Shown here: positions 1 to 10,455 of the stretch, piece after piece
Position numbering within the stretch: the stretch's first letter is position 1
Layout of the letters: each line of letters begins with the position of its first letter
From: an uncultured Rhodospirillales bacterium
Lineage (GTDB): Bacteria > Pseudomonadota > Alphaproteobacteria > ATCC43930 > CGMCC-115725
Direction of reading: 5' to 3'
Assembly (NCBI GenBank): GCA_903822185.1
Contig: CAIJOA010000012.1
Span: 1-64,000, forward strand
DNA length: 64,000 bases
Position numbers and translations under genes: made by a program
The notes under the pieces: model-generated
Told to the model about the DNA's origin: nothing
What the model saw: the letters and a program-made list of their open reading frames with translations, nothing else
The model's database searches: none

Positions 1-72
1 CGTCATTGCGAGCGAAGCGAAGCAATCCAGTGCGCGGACAGACTGGATTGCTTCGCTTCGCTCGCAATGACG
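1..72. repeat. Palindromic intergenic repeat, family A
   Basis: Perfect inverted repeat with 31-base arms at 1-31 and 42-72 around a 10-base loop. The arms begin CGTCATTGCGAGCGAAGCGA. It lies beyond the 3' end of lpdA. Transcribed from either strand it would fold into a very long hairpin, so it may act as a terminator or RNA-stabilising element, but no long T-run follows it. This kind of dispersed palindrome is common between genes in Alphaproteobacteria. Confidence 0.9.
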
Positions 73-96
73 AAAAAGATTAAGCGGGGCGTTACA

Positions 97-159
97 CCCC
101 CTCACCCTCCCGCTCACGCGGGTCCCTCCCTCTCCCCCAAGGGGGCGAGGGGTGAGGGG
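97..159. repeat. Imperfect GC-rich palindrome, family B copy 1
   Basis: C-rich left half (CCCCTCACCCTCC) and G-rich right half (GGCGAGGGGTGAGGGG) form an imperfect palindrome just past the lpdA stop. The same sequence type recurs at 1618-1722 on the other side of lpdA, which marks a dispersed family rather than a gene-specific terminator. Confidence 0.75.
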
Positions 160-177
160 TACTACGCGAAGCTGCGA

Positions 178-1584
178 TCAGATGTGAATCGGATGCCCGG
201 CAACCGCGAGCGCCGCTTCTTTCACCGCCTCGTTGAGCGTCGGGTGGGCGTGGCAGGTGCGGGCGATGTCTTCGGCGGTAGCGCCGAATTCCATGCCGAG
301 CGTTGCTTCGGCGATCATCGTGCCGGCGTCGGCACCGATGATATGGACGCCGAGGACGCGATCGGTCGCCTTGTCGGCGATGATCTTCACGAAGCCTTCG
401 ATGTCGTTATTGGCACGGGCGCGGCCGTTGGCGCTGAAGGGGAACTTGCCGACGCGGTATTCGACCTTCGCCGCTTTCAGCTCTTCCTCGGTCTTGCCGA
501 CAGAGCCGACTTCGGGATGGGTGTAGATGACCGCCGGGATCGCATCGTAATCGACCTGCGGGCGCTGACCGGCCAACAGTTCGGCCAGGACTTCGCCTTC
601 TTCCGATGCCTTGTGCGCGAGCATCGGGCCGGCGATGACGTCGCCGATCGCGTAGATGCCGGGGACGCTGGTGGCGTAATTGGCATCGACCGGGATGCGG
701 CCTTTTTCAAGCGTGATGCCGACGGCTTCGAGACCGAGATTGTCGGTGAAGGGACGGCGGCCGACCGAGACGAGCACGACGTCGCAGGCCAGCTCTTCGG
801 CTTTGCCGCCTGCCGCCGCTTCGAGCGTCAAAGAGATGCCGTCCTTGGTCTTCTTCGCGCCGGTGACCTTGGTGCCGAGGCGGAAAGTGAAGCCCTGCTT
901 CACCAGCGATTGCTGCAGCGCCTTGCCGACTTCCTGGTCCATCGTCGGGGTGATGCGGTCGAGGAATTCGACCACCGTCACCTGCGAACCGAGACGCCGC
1001 CACACCGAGCCCATCTCGAGACCGATATAGCCACCGCCCACGACCACGAGATGTTTCGGCACCGAAGCTAGCGACAGCGCGCCGGTCGAGGAAACGATCG
1101 TCTTCTCGTCGATGGCGAGGCCGGGAAGGCTCATGATGTCCGAGCCGGTGGCAATGATGATCGCCTTGGACGCTTTGATCTCGGACGCCTTGCCGTCGAG
1201 GCCGGCGATGGCGAGCGTATCTTTTGATTTAAACGTCGCCGTGCCTTTGACGAAGGTGACCTTGTTCTTGCGGAACAGGAACTCGACGCCCTTGGTGTTG
1301 TCGCTAACGACCTTGTCCTTGCGGCTCATCATCGTCGGCAGATCGAATTCGACCTTGCCGACCTTGATGCCGTGCGCGGCAAGCGCGTGATTGGTTTCCT
1401 CGAATTTTTCCGAGGATTGCAGCAGCGCCTTCGAGGGGATGCAGCCGATATTGAGGCAGGTGCCGCCGGGCGATTCGCGCTTATCGACGCACGCGACCTT
1501 CATGCCAAGCTGCGCCGCGCGGATCGCGGCAACATAGCCGCCGGGGCCGCTGCCGATGACGATGACGTCGTAAGTATCAGCCAT
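178..1584 (-). CDS. lpdA: Dihydrolipoyl dehydrogenase (E3)
   Basis: FAD/NAD flavoprotein that reoxidises the lipoyl groups of the 2-oxoglutarate dehydrogenase complex. The 468 residues match the family. Visible are the FAD dinucleotide motif G11-x-G13-x-x-G16, the redox disulfide C43/C48 in GTCLNIGC, an NAD-binding glycine motif near residue 185 (VVGGGYIG), and the C-terminal His447-Glu452 pair of the dimer-interface active site. It is third in the minus-strand order sucA-sucB-lpdA, so it most likely serves OGDH. The gap to sucB holds a long palindromic repeat, which may lower read-through into lpdA. Confidence 0.97.
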   Translation of the reverse strand: MADTYDVIVIGSGPGGYVAAIRAAQLGMKVACVDKRESPGGTCLNIGCIPSKALLQSSEKFEETNHALAAHGIKVGKVEFDLPTMMSRKDKVVSDNTKGVEFLFRKNKVTFVKGTATFKSKDTLAIAGLDGKASEIKASKAIIIATGSDIMSLPGLAIDEKTIVSSTGALSLASVPKHLVVVGGGYIGLEMGSVWRRLGSQVTVVEFLDRITPTMDQEVGKALQQSLVKQGFTFRLGTKVTGAKKTKDGISLTLEAAAGGKAEELACDVVLVSVGRRPFTDNLGLEAVGITLEKGRIPVDANYATSVPGIYAIGDVIAGPMLAHKASEEGEVLAELLAGQRPQVDYDAIPAVIYTHPEVGSVGKTEEELKAAKVEYRVGKFPFSANGRARANNDIEGFVKIIADKATDRVLGVHIIGADAGTMIAEATLGMEFGATAEDIARTCHAHPTLNEAVKEAALAVAGHPIHI

Positions 1585-1617
1585 TTTTCAAAGTGCCTTG
1601 ATAGAGATGGGTGTTAG

Positions 1618-1722
1618 CCCCCTCACCTTCCCATCGCGTTGCGATGGGCCCCTTCCTCTCCCCGAGGGGCGAGGAAAACCCCCTCTCCCCTCGGGGAGAG
1701 GGCTGGGGTGAGGGGGCGCACA
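1618..1722. repeat. Imperfect GC-rich palindrome, family B copy 2
   Basis: The gap between sucB and lpdA is filled by a palindromic element with nested hairpins. A C-rich half (CCCCCTCACCTTCCCATCGC) pairs with a G-rich half ending GGGGTGAGGGGGC, and an inner CCCTCTCCCC/GGGGAGAGGG stem lies near 1680-1702. It resembles the element at 97-159. Inside an operon it could form a transcript-processing or stability hairpin. Confidence 0.8.
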
Positions 1723-1734
1723 TAGTATTCGCAA

Positions 1735-2958
1735 TCAGATGCTGAACAGCATCCGCTGCGGGTCTTCGATGCATTCTTTGACGCGGACGAGGAAAGTCAC
1801 CGCCTCGCGGCCGTCGATCAGGCGGTGATCGTAGCTGAGGGCGAGATACATCATCGGGCGCACTTCGACCTTGTCGCCGATGGCGACCGGGCGCTTTTGG
1901 ATCTTGTGCATGCCAAGGATCGCCGATTGCGGCGGGTTCAAAATCGGGGTCGAGAGCAGCGAACCATAGACGCCGCCATTGGTGATCGTGAAGGTGCCAC
2001 CCGACAATTCATCCAGCGACAGCTTGCCGTCGCGGGCACGCTTGCCGAGATCGCCGATGCGCTTTTCGATGTCGGCGAAACCGAGCTGATCGGCATCGCG
2101 CACGACCGGCACAACCAGCCCCTGTTCGGTGCCGACGGCCACGCCGATGTCGTAGTGATTCTTGTAGATGATGTCGTCGCCGTCGATCTCGGCGTTCGCG
2201 GTCGGAATTTCCTTCAGCGCGACGAGGCAGGCTTTGACGAAGATCGACATGAAGCCGAGCTTCACGCCGTGCTGCTTCTCAAAGCTGTCACGGTATTTTT
2301 CCCGCAGCGCCATCACCTCGGTCATATCGACCTCGTTGAAGGTGGTGAGCATGGCGGCGGTGTTCTGCGATTCCTTCAAGCGCTCGGCGATGCGCTTGCG
2401 CAAGCGCGTCATGCGGACACGTTCCTCGCGCTCGCCCAGGGCACGCGGTGCGGACGGGGCCTTCGGCGCGGCAGCGGGCTTCGCCGCGGCGGCGGCAACA
2501 TCCGCCTTCGTCGCGCGGCCATCTTTGCCGGTCGGGGTGATGCTGGCGGCGCCGACATTGGCTTCGGCGGCGGCCTTGCGCACGGCGGGACCTGAGCGGG
2601 CCATGAGATCGTTGCTCGCCGCAGCGGGTGCAGCAGCCGGACGCGGCGCGGGGGCAGCGGCAGGCGCGGCGGTGACCGCAACCTTGGCTTCGGTTTTCTT
2701 CGCCGGCGCGGCTTTCGCAGCGCCTTCGCCGATCACGCCCAAGAGCGCGCCGACGCCGACATTGCTGCCTTCAGCCACGACGATTTCGGTCAGCGTGCCG
2801 GCGGCCGGCGCGTTGACTTCGAGCGTCACTTTGTCGGTTTCGAGTTCGACCAACGGATCATCCATCGCCACCGTGTCGCCGGGCTGTTTGAGCCAGCGGG
2901 CCACGGTTGCTTCGGTCACCGATTCACCGAGCGTTGGTACTTTGATTTCTGTCGCCAT
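1735..2958 (-). CDS. sucB: 2-oxoglutarate dehydrogenase E2, dihydrolipoyllysine succinyltransferase
   Basis: Core of the 2-oxoglutarate dehydrogenase complex; it transfers the succinyl group from lipoyl-lysine to CoA. Domain order is clear: one lipoyl domain (residues 1-76, lipoylated K43 in ETDKVT), an Ala/Pro-rich linker, an E3/E1-binding domain near 118-155 ([14 protein letters not shown]), a second Ala/Pro linker, and the catalytic domain with His378 and Asp382 in HRLIDG. The length of 407 aa is typical. It lies 26 bases downstream of sucA on the same strand, so the two are co-transcribed. Confidence 0.97.
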   Translation of the reverse strand: MATEIKVPTLGESVTEATVARWLKQPGDTVAMDDPLVELETDKVTLEVNAPAAGTLTEIVVAEGSNVGVGALLGVIGEGAAKAAPAKKTEAKVAVTAAPAAAPAPRPAAAPAAASNDLMARSGPAVRKAAAEANVGAASITPTGKDGRATKADVAAAAAKPAAAPKAPSAPRALGEREERVRMTRLRKRIAERLKESQNTAAMLTTFNEVDMTEVMALREKYRDSFEKQHGVKLGFMSIFVKACLVALKEIPTANAEIDGDDIIYKNHYDIGVAVGTEQGLVVPVVRDADQLGFADIEKRIGDLGKRARDGKLSLDELSGGTFTITNGGVYGSLLSTPILNPPQSAILGMHKIQKRPVAIGDKVEVRPMMYLALSYDHRLIDGREAVTFLVRVKECIEDPQRMLFSI

Positions 2959-2984
2959 AAAACGTTTCCTTTTTCGCGGTCCGC

Positions 2985-5855
2985 TCAGCCTTCGAAGGCT
3001 TGAGCGACCAGCCGTGCCTGTTCGGCATTGTGACGTCGCATGAGACCCGTCGCCGTCGCGGCGGCTTCGGGCCGGCCGGCATAACGCGGGCGCTTACCTT
3101 TGGTGTCGAGACCGGCGAGCACCTTTTCGATCTTGCGATCGACGAAGGTCCAGGCGCCGGCATTACCGGATTCTTCCTGGCACCAGATGAATTCCGCGTT
3201 CTTGTAGGGCGCAATCATCTTGCCCAGCGTTTCGTACGGGAACGGGAAGAGTTGTTCGATACGGATCAGCGCGACATCGTTGCGCTTATGCTCGCGGCGA
3301 TAATTGAGCAGATCGAAATAGACTTTGCCGGTGCACATCACGACGCGCTTCACCTTCGCCGGCTCGATCGCCGCGTCGGTTTCGCCGAAGACGCGATGGA
3401 AGGTCGTACCCGGACCCATCGCCGCCAGCGGCGACATGACTTCGGGCGCGCGCAGCAGCGATTTCGGCGCCATGATGATCAGCGGTTTGCGGAAGTCGCG
3501 ACGGATCTGGCGGCGCAGCGCATGGAAGTAATTCGCGGCGCTGGTGATGTTGCAGACCTGCCAATTGTCTTCGGCCGAGAGCTGCAGATAGCGTTCGAGA
3601 CGGGCGGATGAATGTTCCGGACCCTGGCCTTCATAGCCATGCGGCAGCAGCATCACGAGGCCCGACATGCGCAGCCACTTGGCTTCGCCCGAGGCGATGA
3701 ACTGGTCGATGATGACCTGCGCGCCGTTGGCGAAGTCGCCGAACTGGCCTTCCCACAAGACGAGCGCATGCGGATCGGCGAGGCTGTAGCCATAGTCGAA
3801 GCCGAGCACGGCCGCTTCGGACAACGGGCTGTCGATGACTTCGAACGGCGCCTGATCTTTGCGGATCTGGGTCAGCGGGATGTAACGCTCTTCGGTTTCC
3901 TGATCGACCAGCACCGAATGACGCTGTGAGAAGGTGCCGCGGCCTGAATCCTGGCCCGACAAGCGAACTTGCGTGCCTTCAACGCAGAGCGTGCCGAAAG
4001 CGAGCGCTTCGGCGGTGGCCCAATCGACGCCTTCGCCGGTTTCGATCGCCTGGCGCTTGGCCGCCAACTGGCGCACGAGCTTGCTGTTGAGGTTGAAGCC
4101 TTCCGGCGCTTGCGAGATCGCCGTGCCGACTTCTTTGAGCACATCGAGCGAGACGGCGGTTTCGCCGCGGCGGTCTTCGCCGGACGCGGCCTGAAGACCG
4201 GTCCAAGCGCCTTCCAGCCAGTCGGCCTTGTTCGGCTTGTAACTCTTCGAGGCCTGATAGGCTTCTTCAAGATGCGCGGTGAAATCCGTCACCATCTTGT
4301 CGGCGTCTTCCTGGGTGATGACGCCTTCATCGACGAGACGCTTGGCGTAAATCTCGCGGGTCGAGGTGTGCGAATGAATCGCCTTGTACATCAACGGCTG
4401 GGTGAAGGCCGGTTCGTCGCCTTCATTATGGCCGTGGCGGCGATAGCAGAAGATGTCGATGACGACGTCTTTTTTGAAGCGCGCGCGGAATTCGGTCGCG
4501 ATGCGGGTCACATGCACGACGGCTTCCGGATCATCGCCGTTGACGTGGAAGATCGGCGCCTGAACTTCCTTGGCGACTTCGGTGCAATAGGGACCGGAGC
4601 GCGCGTAGGCTGGGCTGGTGGTGAAGCCGATCTGATTGTTGACGACGAAATGGATCGTGCCGCCGGTGCGGTAACCTTTGAGCTCGGAAAGATCGAGCGA
4701 TTCGGCAACGAGGCCCTGACCGGCAAACGCCGCGTCGCCGTGCATCAAGAGGCCGACGACCTTTTCGCGTTCGGTATCTTTGCGCTGCTGCTGCTTGGCG
4801 CGGACCTTACCCAAAACGACCGGGTTGACCGCTTCGAGATGCGACGGATTGGCCTGCAGCGACAGATGAACCGTCTTGCCGTCGAAGCTCCGGTCGCTCG
4901 AGGTGCCGAGATGGTATTTGACGTCGCCCGAACCCTGCACGTCTTCGGGATTAGCGGGGTTGCCTTGGAATTCCGAGAAAACGGCGGCGAACGACTTGCC
5001 CATCATGTTGGTGAGCACATTGAGACGGCCGCGATGCGGCATGCCGATGATCAGCTCTTCCATGCCGAGCTGGCTGCCGCGCTTGATCACCTGTTCCAGC
5101 GCCGGGATCAGCGCTTCGCCGCCATCGACGCCGAAACGCTTGGTGCCGGTGTACCGCTTGTCGCAGAAGCGTTCGAACATTTCGGCATCGACGAGGCGTT
5201 CGAGGATCGCGCGCTTGCCGAGGACGGTAAATTCGGTCTGATTCCGGGGCACTTCGATGCGCGCCTGAATCCATTGGCGCTGTTCGAGTTCCTGGATGTG
5301 CATATATTCGATGCCGACCTTCTCGCAGTAGGTCGCTTTGAGCGCGACGAGAATTTCGCGCAGCGTCGCGGTCGAGAAGCCGAGCAGCCGGTTGACGAAG
5401 ATCGGACGATCATATTCGTCTTCGGTAAAGCCGTAGGTCGCCGGGTCGAGGTCGGGATGATAGGTCTGGCGCTGCAGGCCAAGCGGATCGAGATCGGCGA
5501 TCAGATGACCGCGCACGCGGTAGGCACGGATGAGGTTCATCGCCCGGACAGAATCGAGCACCGCCTGATGGCTGTCCTCGGGAAGCTTCGCCGCGATCGC
5601 GTGGCCGTTGGTCGCCTGGCCCGGCAGAAGAGCCGGCGCATCATGGCCGTTGGTGATCTGGAGCGGGGTCGCCTTGCCCCAATCGGGTCCGTGCAGCTCT
5701 TTTTCGACGTCTTCCGGCTGGTCCTGCAGGTCGCCGAAGAATTGCTGCCAGCTTTCATCGACGCTGGTCGGGTCTTCGACATACCGGGCATGAAGCTCGG
5801 CGATGTAATCGGCGTTATGGCCGGTCAGAAAGCTGCTCTGGTCCAATGGTGACAT
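2985..5855 (-). CDS. sucA: 2-oxoglutarate dehydrogenase E1 component
   Basis: Thiamine-diphosphate-dependent decarboxylase that starts the 2-oxoglutarate dehydrogenase reaction. The 956 residues are full length. The N-terminus carries the short E2-binding helix region ([16 protein letters not shown]). [11 protein letters not shown] and GDAAFAGQG lie in the ThDP-binding half, and [11 protein letters not shown] is the family signature following it. The C-terminal transketolase-like domain ends in [10 protein letters not shown]. It is first gene of sucA-sucB-lpdA. A terminator at 5946-5986 separates it from mdh, so it must have its own promoter within about 90 bases upstream. Confidence 0.98.
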   Translation of the reverse strand: MSPLDQSSFLTGHNADYIAELHARYVEDPTSVDESWQQFFGDLQDQPEDVEKELHGPDWGKATPLQITNGHDAPALLPGQATNGHAIAAKLPEDSHQAVLDSVRAMNLIRAYRVRGHLIADLDPLGLQRQTYHPDLDPATYGFTEDEYDRPIFVNRLLGFSTATLREILVALKATYCEKVGIEYMHIQELEQRQWIQARIEVPRNQTEFTVLGKRAILERLVDAEMFERFCDKRYTGTKRFGVDGGEALIPALEQVIKRGSQLGMEELIIGMPHRGRLNVLTNMMGKSFAAVFSEFQGNPANPEDVQGSGDVKYHLGTSSDRSFDGKTVHLSLQANPSHLEAVNPVVLGKVRAKQQQRKDTEREKVVGLLMHGDAAFAGQGLVAESLDLSELKGYRTGGTIHFVVNNQIGFTTSPAYARSGPYCTEVAKEVQAPIFHVNGDDPEAVVHVTRIATEFRARFKKDVVIDIFCYRRHGHNEGDEPAFTQPLMYKAIHSHTSTREIYAKRLVDEGVITQEDADKMVTDFTAHLEEAYQASKSYKPNKADWLEGAWTGLQAASGEDRRGETAVSLDVLKEVGTAISQAPEGFNLNSKLVRQLAAKRQAIETGEGVDWATAEALAFGTLCVEGTQVRLSGQDSGRGTFSQRHSVLVDQETEERYIPLTQIRKDQAPFEVIDSPLSEAAVLGFDYGYSLADPHALVLWEGQFGDFANGAQVIIDQFIASGEAKWLRMSGLVMLLPHGYEGQGPEHSSARLERYLQLSAEDNWQVCNITSAANYFHALRRQIRRDFRKPLIIMAPKSLLRAPEVMSPLAAMGPGTTFHRVFGETDAAIEPAKVKRVVMCTGKVYFDLLNYRREHKRNDVALIRIEQLFPFPYETLGKMIAPYKNAEFIWCQEESGNAGAWTFVDRKIEKVLAGLDTKGKRPRYAGRPEAAATATGLMRRHNAEQARLVAQAFEG

Positions 5856-5945
5856 GGCTTGCTACGGGCTTTTCTACACGGGAGGGGTGGAATGAAGGTG
5901 GGGCTCGATTCCCCACGCACCAGGAACAAATGTTTCCTTATTGGT

Positions 5946-5986
5946 TAAGAAAAAGTGAAGAACTGCCAAAAACGGCGGTTCTTCAC
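5946..5986 (-). terminator. Rho-independent terminator of mdh
   Basis: On the minus strand a 13-bp stem (GTGAAGAACCGCC with GGCAGTTCTTCAC, one G-T pair) closes a short T-rich loop and is followed by TTTTTCTT. It begins 27 bases after the mdh stop codon and lies between mdh and sucA, which uncouples the two genes. Confidence 0.9.
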
Positions 5987-6012
5987 CCTTCCGAACCATT
6001 TCGCAGCGGAAA

Positions 6013-7017
<1,005 letters not shown>

Positions 7018-7111
7018 TTAGCGCGATTCGTCGCACCCGGCAAGGCCCTGGCGGGCAGTGCTGGAATGCGTAAAACTTAGGCGGGATCAATCGATTGAGA
7101 GGAGCCGCCGC

Positions 7112-7870
7112 ATGACCGCAAAAGGCAAAATCGCGCTGGTGACGGGCGCGGGCAGCGGCATCGGTAAGGGCGTCGCCCTGGCCCTGATGCGCGAGAGTTA
7201 TGCCGTGGTCCTGACCGGGCGGCGGCGCGAGCCGTTGGAGGCGGTCGCCCAGGAAGGTGCGGGCTTCGGCGCGACGACGCTGGCGGTGCCGGCGAATGTC
7301 GCCGATCCGGCCTCGGTCGATGCCCTGTTCGCGGCCATCAAGGACCGGTTCGGGCGGCTAGACGTCTTGTTCAACAATGCCGGGGTCAATGCGCCGGCGG
7401 TGCCGATCGAGGACTTGCCGGTCGAAAAATGGCTCGACGTCCTCAACAGCAACGTCACCGGCGTCTTCCTCTGCACCCGCGCCGCCTTCGCCCTGATGAA
7501 AGACCAGAAGCCGATGGGCGGGCGGATCATCAATAACGGCTCGATCGGGGCGCACACGCCCCGCCCGAACACCGCGCCCTACACCGCCTCCAAACACGCC
7601 GTGCTGGGCCTGACCAAATCGACCGCCCTCGACGGGCGCAAATACGACATCGCTTGCGGCCAGATCGATATCGGAAATGCCGATACCGGCTGGGCCGATA
7701 AGTTCAAAGCGGGCGTCATGCAGGCCAACGGCCAGATCGCGCCCGAGCCGGTGCTGGACATCGAGCATGTCGCCAAGGCCGTCCTTTACATGGCCTCGCT
7801 GCCGCTGGAAGCGAATGTTCTGACCATGACGGTGATGGCGACCAAGATGCCCCTGGTCGGCCGAGGATAG
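7112..7870 (+). CDS. SDR-family oxidoreductase
   Basis: Classical short-chain dehydrogenase/reductase, 252 aa, substrate unknown. It has the cofactor motif TGAGSGIG (residues 11-18), NNAG (88-91) and the catalytic triad Ser144, Tyr157, Lys161 (YTASK). The start was moved to the ATG at 7112 because AGAGGAG lies about eight bases upstream, and the 18 codons before it resemble no family member. It is divergent from mdh. The C-terminal half has an unusual stretch ([16 protein letters not shown]) where many SDRs have the PG motif, so the substrate loop may be atypical. Confidence 0.9.
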   Translation: MTAKGKIALVTGAGSGIGKGVALALMRESYAVVLTGRRREPLEAVAQEGAGFGATTLAVPANVADPASVDALFAAIKDRFGRLDVLFNNAGVNAPAVPIEDLPVEKWLDVLNSNVTGVFLCTRAAFALMKDQKPMGGRIINNGSIGAHTPRPNTAPYTASKHAVLGLTKSTALDGRKYDIACGQIDIGNADTGWADKFKAGVMQANGQIAPEPVLDIEHVAKAVLYMASLPLEANVLTMTVMATKMPLVGRG

Positions 7871-7920
7871 CTTTCGGAAGGGAATAACCTTTTGTCATAC
7901 GGTTCTGGTACCCTCGCCGG

Positions 7921-8385
7921 ATGAGATCGCGCCGGATCACGACGTTTCTGTTACCGCTGTTCGGCGCGGCTTTATGGGCCAATGCCGCGTCAGCGGCGGA
8001 ACTGACCGTCACGGTCGATAACCTGCGCAACGGCGAAGGCGATGTGCGTTTATCAGCCTACACATCAGCGGACGAATGGCCCGAACATCCCCTCCCCGAA
8101 CATGACCAGGTCGAGCCGACAAACAAGGAAGGCGTCGTCTTCCATTTCGATCTGCCGCCCGGCACCTATGCCGTCGCCACCTTCCACGACGAGAACAGCA
8201 ATGGCGAGTTCGCGCAGAACTTCCTCGGCATTCCTGAGGAAGGCTATGGCTTCTCGAACAATCTGCGCCCGATGTTGACTGCGCCGAGTTTTGAGGCGGC
8301 GAGTTTCGTGCTGCCCCCGACAGGGGCGGCGCTGACCATTCACATGATCTATTGGCTACCGGCGCCGCGACGGAAGACGCCCTAA
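7921..8385 (+). CDS. DUF2141 domain secreted protein
   Basis: Protein of 154 aa with an N-terminal signal peptide (basic MRSRR, hydrophobic core, likely cleavage after ANAASA near residue 25). The mature part matches the DUF2141 pattern: a beta-sandwich-like domain with VATFHDENSNGEF and a downstream FGIPEEGYGFSNN-like segment (here LGIPEEGYGFSNN). Function is unknown; exported or periplasmic location is inferred. It follows the SDR gene by 50 bases on the same strand and may share its transcript. A palindromic repeat lies after its stop. Confidence 0.85.
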   Translation: MRSRRITTFLLPLFGAALWANAASAAELTVTVDNLRNGEGDVRLSAYTSADEWPEHPLPEHDQVEPTNKEGVVFHFDLPPGTYAVATFHDENSNGEFAQNFLGIPEEGYGFSNNLRPMLTAPSFEAASFVLPPTGAALTIHMIYWLPAPRRKTP

Positions 8386-8404
8386 CGATCGCTTAGATTG
8401 ATCC

Positions 8405-8508
8405 CGTGCGTCCCTCGACTTCGCTCGGGACGAGGACGTTTGATACCGCCATCGACATCCATGCTACGCACAATCCCCCTCGTCCCGAGCGCAGTCGAGG
8501 GACGCACG
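8405..8508. repeat. Inverted repeat, family C
   Basis: Two 31-base arms at 8405-8435 and 8478-8508 are reverse complements with a single mismatch. They contain TCCCTCGACTTCGCTCGGGA. A 42-base spacer separates them. The element sits between the convergent DUF2141 and zapE genes and probably acts as a bidirectional barrier or end-of-message hairpin. Confidence 0.88.
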
Positions 8509-8512
8509 ATGC

Positions 8513-9649
8513 CTATGCGTGCCGTTCCGACGCCCGCTCGCCACGCGCCGCGATATAGTCATCGCTCTGCATTTCCGTGAGGCGTGAGACGGTGCGCTGG
8601 AATTCGAATGCGCCGGGGCCTTCTTCGTAAAGCTGCGGCGCAAGGGTCGCCGCCGAGCAGACGAGATTGCCGTGCGCCTCGTAGAGCGAGTCGATGAAGA
8701 TGTTGAAACGCTTGGCTTCGTTGCGTTGATCGGGGCCGAGGCGCGGAATGGCCTCAAGGACGAAGGTATGATACCGCGCCGCCAGCGCCAGAAAGTCCGC
8801 CGGACCATGCGCCTCGCCGCATAATTCATCGAAACTGAACCAGGCGACGCCCTTGGCCGCGCGCGGCACCCGCACCTCGCGCGCCATCACCGTGACGCTG
8901 TCGGGTTCGCCGGGATCGTTGTCGGTGAGATCGGCAAAGGCCTGCGCCAGCGCGCGATGCGCCTCGTCATTGATCGGCGTGAAATAGACCGGACGCCCGG
9001 CGAAACGCGCCAGGCGATAATCACGTGCGCCGTCCAGTTCGATGACATCGAGCTTTTGCTTCAACAAATCGATGAACGGCAGAAACCGTTCGCGCTGCAG
9101 GCCGCCCTCGTAAAGCGCATCGGGTGCGCGGTTCGAGGTCGCGACGATGATCACGCCTTCGGCGAACAACGCCGTGAACAAGCGCCCGAGGATCATCGCA
9201 TCGGCGATATCGACGACGTGAAATTCGTCGAAGCAGAGCAGCGTCGTTTCAGCGGCGATGTCTTTGGCGACCGGCGGGATCGGATCGGTCTTCTCGGCGC
9301 GGCGCGCATGGATGCGGGCATGGACGTCGAGCATGAAAGCGTAGAAATGAATCCGCTTCTTCTTCGCCGTCGTCGCGGTGACGAAGAAGGCATCCATCAG
9401 CATCGACTTGCCGCGTCCGACGCGGCCGAAGATATAGAGCCCGCGCGGCACGGCCGGCGGCTTGCCGAGACCGAGCAGCCCGCGCCAGCCGGTTCCCGTC
9501 GAAGGATTGTAGGTTTGAAGTTCCTGCCAGAGCGTCTGTAGCCGCTGCGCCGCGCGTTCCTGTAGTGGATCGGGCAGCAGCTCGCCGGCGGTCAGGCGAT
9601 GATGGAAAAGAGCGAGCGGTCCCGCCGTAGCGGAATCAGCGGCGGACAA
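8513..9649 (-). CDS. zapE: Cell division protein ZapE (AFG1-like ATPase)
   Basis: AFG1/ZapE family P-loop ATPase, 378 aa. Walker A is GRVGRGKS (75-82); Walker B is LLCFDEFHV with Asp143-Glu144; downstream arginine-bearing motifs include ATSNRAPDALYEGGLQRERFLPF-type sequence. E. coli ZapE binds FtsZ at the division ring, and the mitochondrial homologue helps inner-membrane protein turnover. It lies 20 bases after sdhB on the same strand, so it is probably read from the sdh operon, a linkage common in Alphaproteobacteria. Confidence 0.93.
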   Translation of the reverse strand: MSAADSATAGPLALFHHRLTAGELLPDPLQERAAQRLQTLWQELQTYNPSTGTGWRGLLGLGKPPAVPRGLYIFGRVGRGKSMLMDAFFVTATTAKKKRIHFYAFMLDVHARIHARRAEKTDPIPPVAKDIAAETTLLCFDEFHVVDIADAMILGRLFTALFAEGVIIVATSNRAPDALYEGGLQRERFLPFIDLLKQKLDVIELDGARDYRLARFAGRPVYFTPINDEAHRALAQAFADLTDNDPGEPDSVTVMAREVRVPRAAKGVAWFSFDELCGEAHGPADFLALAARYHTFVLEAIPRLGPDQRNEAKRFNIFIDSLYEAHGNLVCSAATLAPQLYEEGPGAFEFQRTVSRLTEMQSDDYIAARGERASERHA

Positions 9650-9669
9650 GCGTCAACCGCGGGCACGTC

Positions 9670-10449
9670 TCATCGACGTGCGACCATCATCTGCTTGATT
9701 TCGCCGATCGCCTTGGCCGGGTTGAGACCCTTGGGGCAGGTGTTCGTGCAGTTCATGATCGTGTGGCAGCGGTAAAGCCGGAACGGATCATCGAGCTGAT
9801 CGAGGCGTTGGCCGGTATGCTCGTCGCGGCTGTCGGCCAGCCAGCGATAGGCCTGCAGCAGAACCGCCGGGCCGAGATAACGATCGCCATTCCACCAATA
9901 GGACGGGCAGCTGGTCGAGCAGCAGAAGCAGAGAATACATTCCCAGAGACCGTCGAGCTTGGCGCGTTCCTCGACCGACTGGCGGCGCTCGCGATCGGGC
10001 GGCGGCGGCGAATCGGACTTCAGCCACGGCTCGACCATGCGGTATTGCGCATAGATCTGGTTGAGATCGGGCACCAGGTCCTTCACCACTTCCATATGCG
10101 GCAGCGGTGACACCTTGGCGTCGCCTTTGATCTCGTCGATCGCCTTGAGGCAGGCGAGCGTGTTCTTACCGTCGATATTCATCGCGCAGGAACCGCAGAT
10201 GCCTTCGCGGCATGAGCGGCGGAAGGTCAGCGTCGTATCGACTTCGTTTTTGATCTTGATCAGCGCGTCGAGCACCATCGGGCCGCAGGCGTCGAGATCG
10301 ATCTCGTAGGTATCCGTGCGCGGGTTCTGCCCGTCATCCGGATTCCAGCGATAGATCTTGAAGGCTTTGACGCGCTTGGCGCCCGCCGGTGCCGGATAAG
10401 TCTTGCCGGTGCCGACCTTGGAATTTTTCGGAAGCGCAAATTCAGCCAT
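9670..10449 (-). CDS. sdhB: Succinate dehydrogenase iron-sulfur subunit
   Basis: Electron-transfer subunit of complex II, 259 aa. The N-terminal 2Fe-2S domain has C80, C85, C88 (CREGICGSC) and C100. The C-terminal ferredoxin-like domain has the [14 protein letters not shown] cluster and CRHTIMNC-type motif (here [15 protein letters not shown]) for the 4Fe-4S and 3Fe-4S centres. It follows sdhA by six bases. Confidence 0.98.
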   Translation of the reverse strand: MAEFALPKNSKVGTGKTYPAPAGAKRVKAFKIYRWNPDDGQNPRTDTYEIDLDACGPMVLDALIKIKNEVDTTLTFRRSCREGICGSCAMNIDGKNTLACLKAIDEIKGDAKVSPLPHMEVVKDLVPDLNQIYAQYRMVEPWLKSDSPPPPDRERRQSVEERAKLDGLWECILCFCCSTSCPSYWWNGDRYLGPAVLLQAYRWLADSRDEHTGQRLDQLDDPFRLYRCHTIMNCTNTCPKGLNPAKAIGEIKQMMVARR

Positions 10450-10455
10450 GGTGCC

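Noticed and set aside
3969..5852. 627-codon plus-strand frame opposite sucA
   Set aside because: Entirely antisense to sucA, Arg/Asp-rich composition with no domain, no ribosome site.
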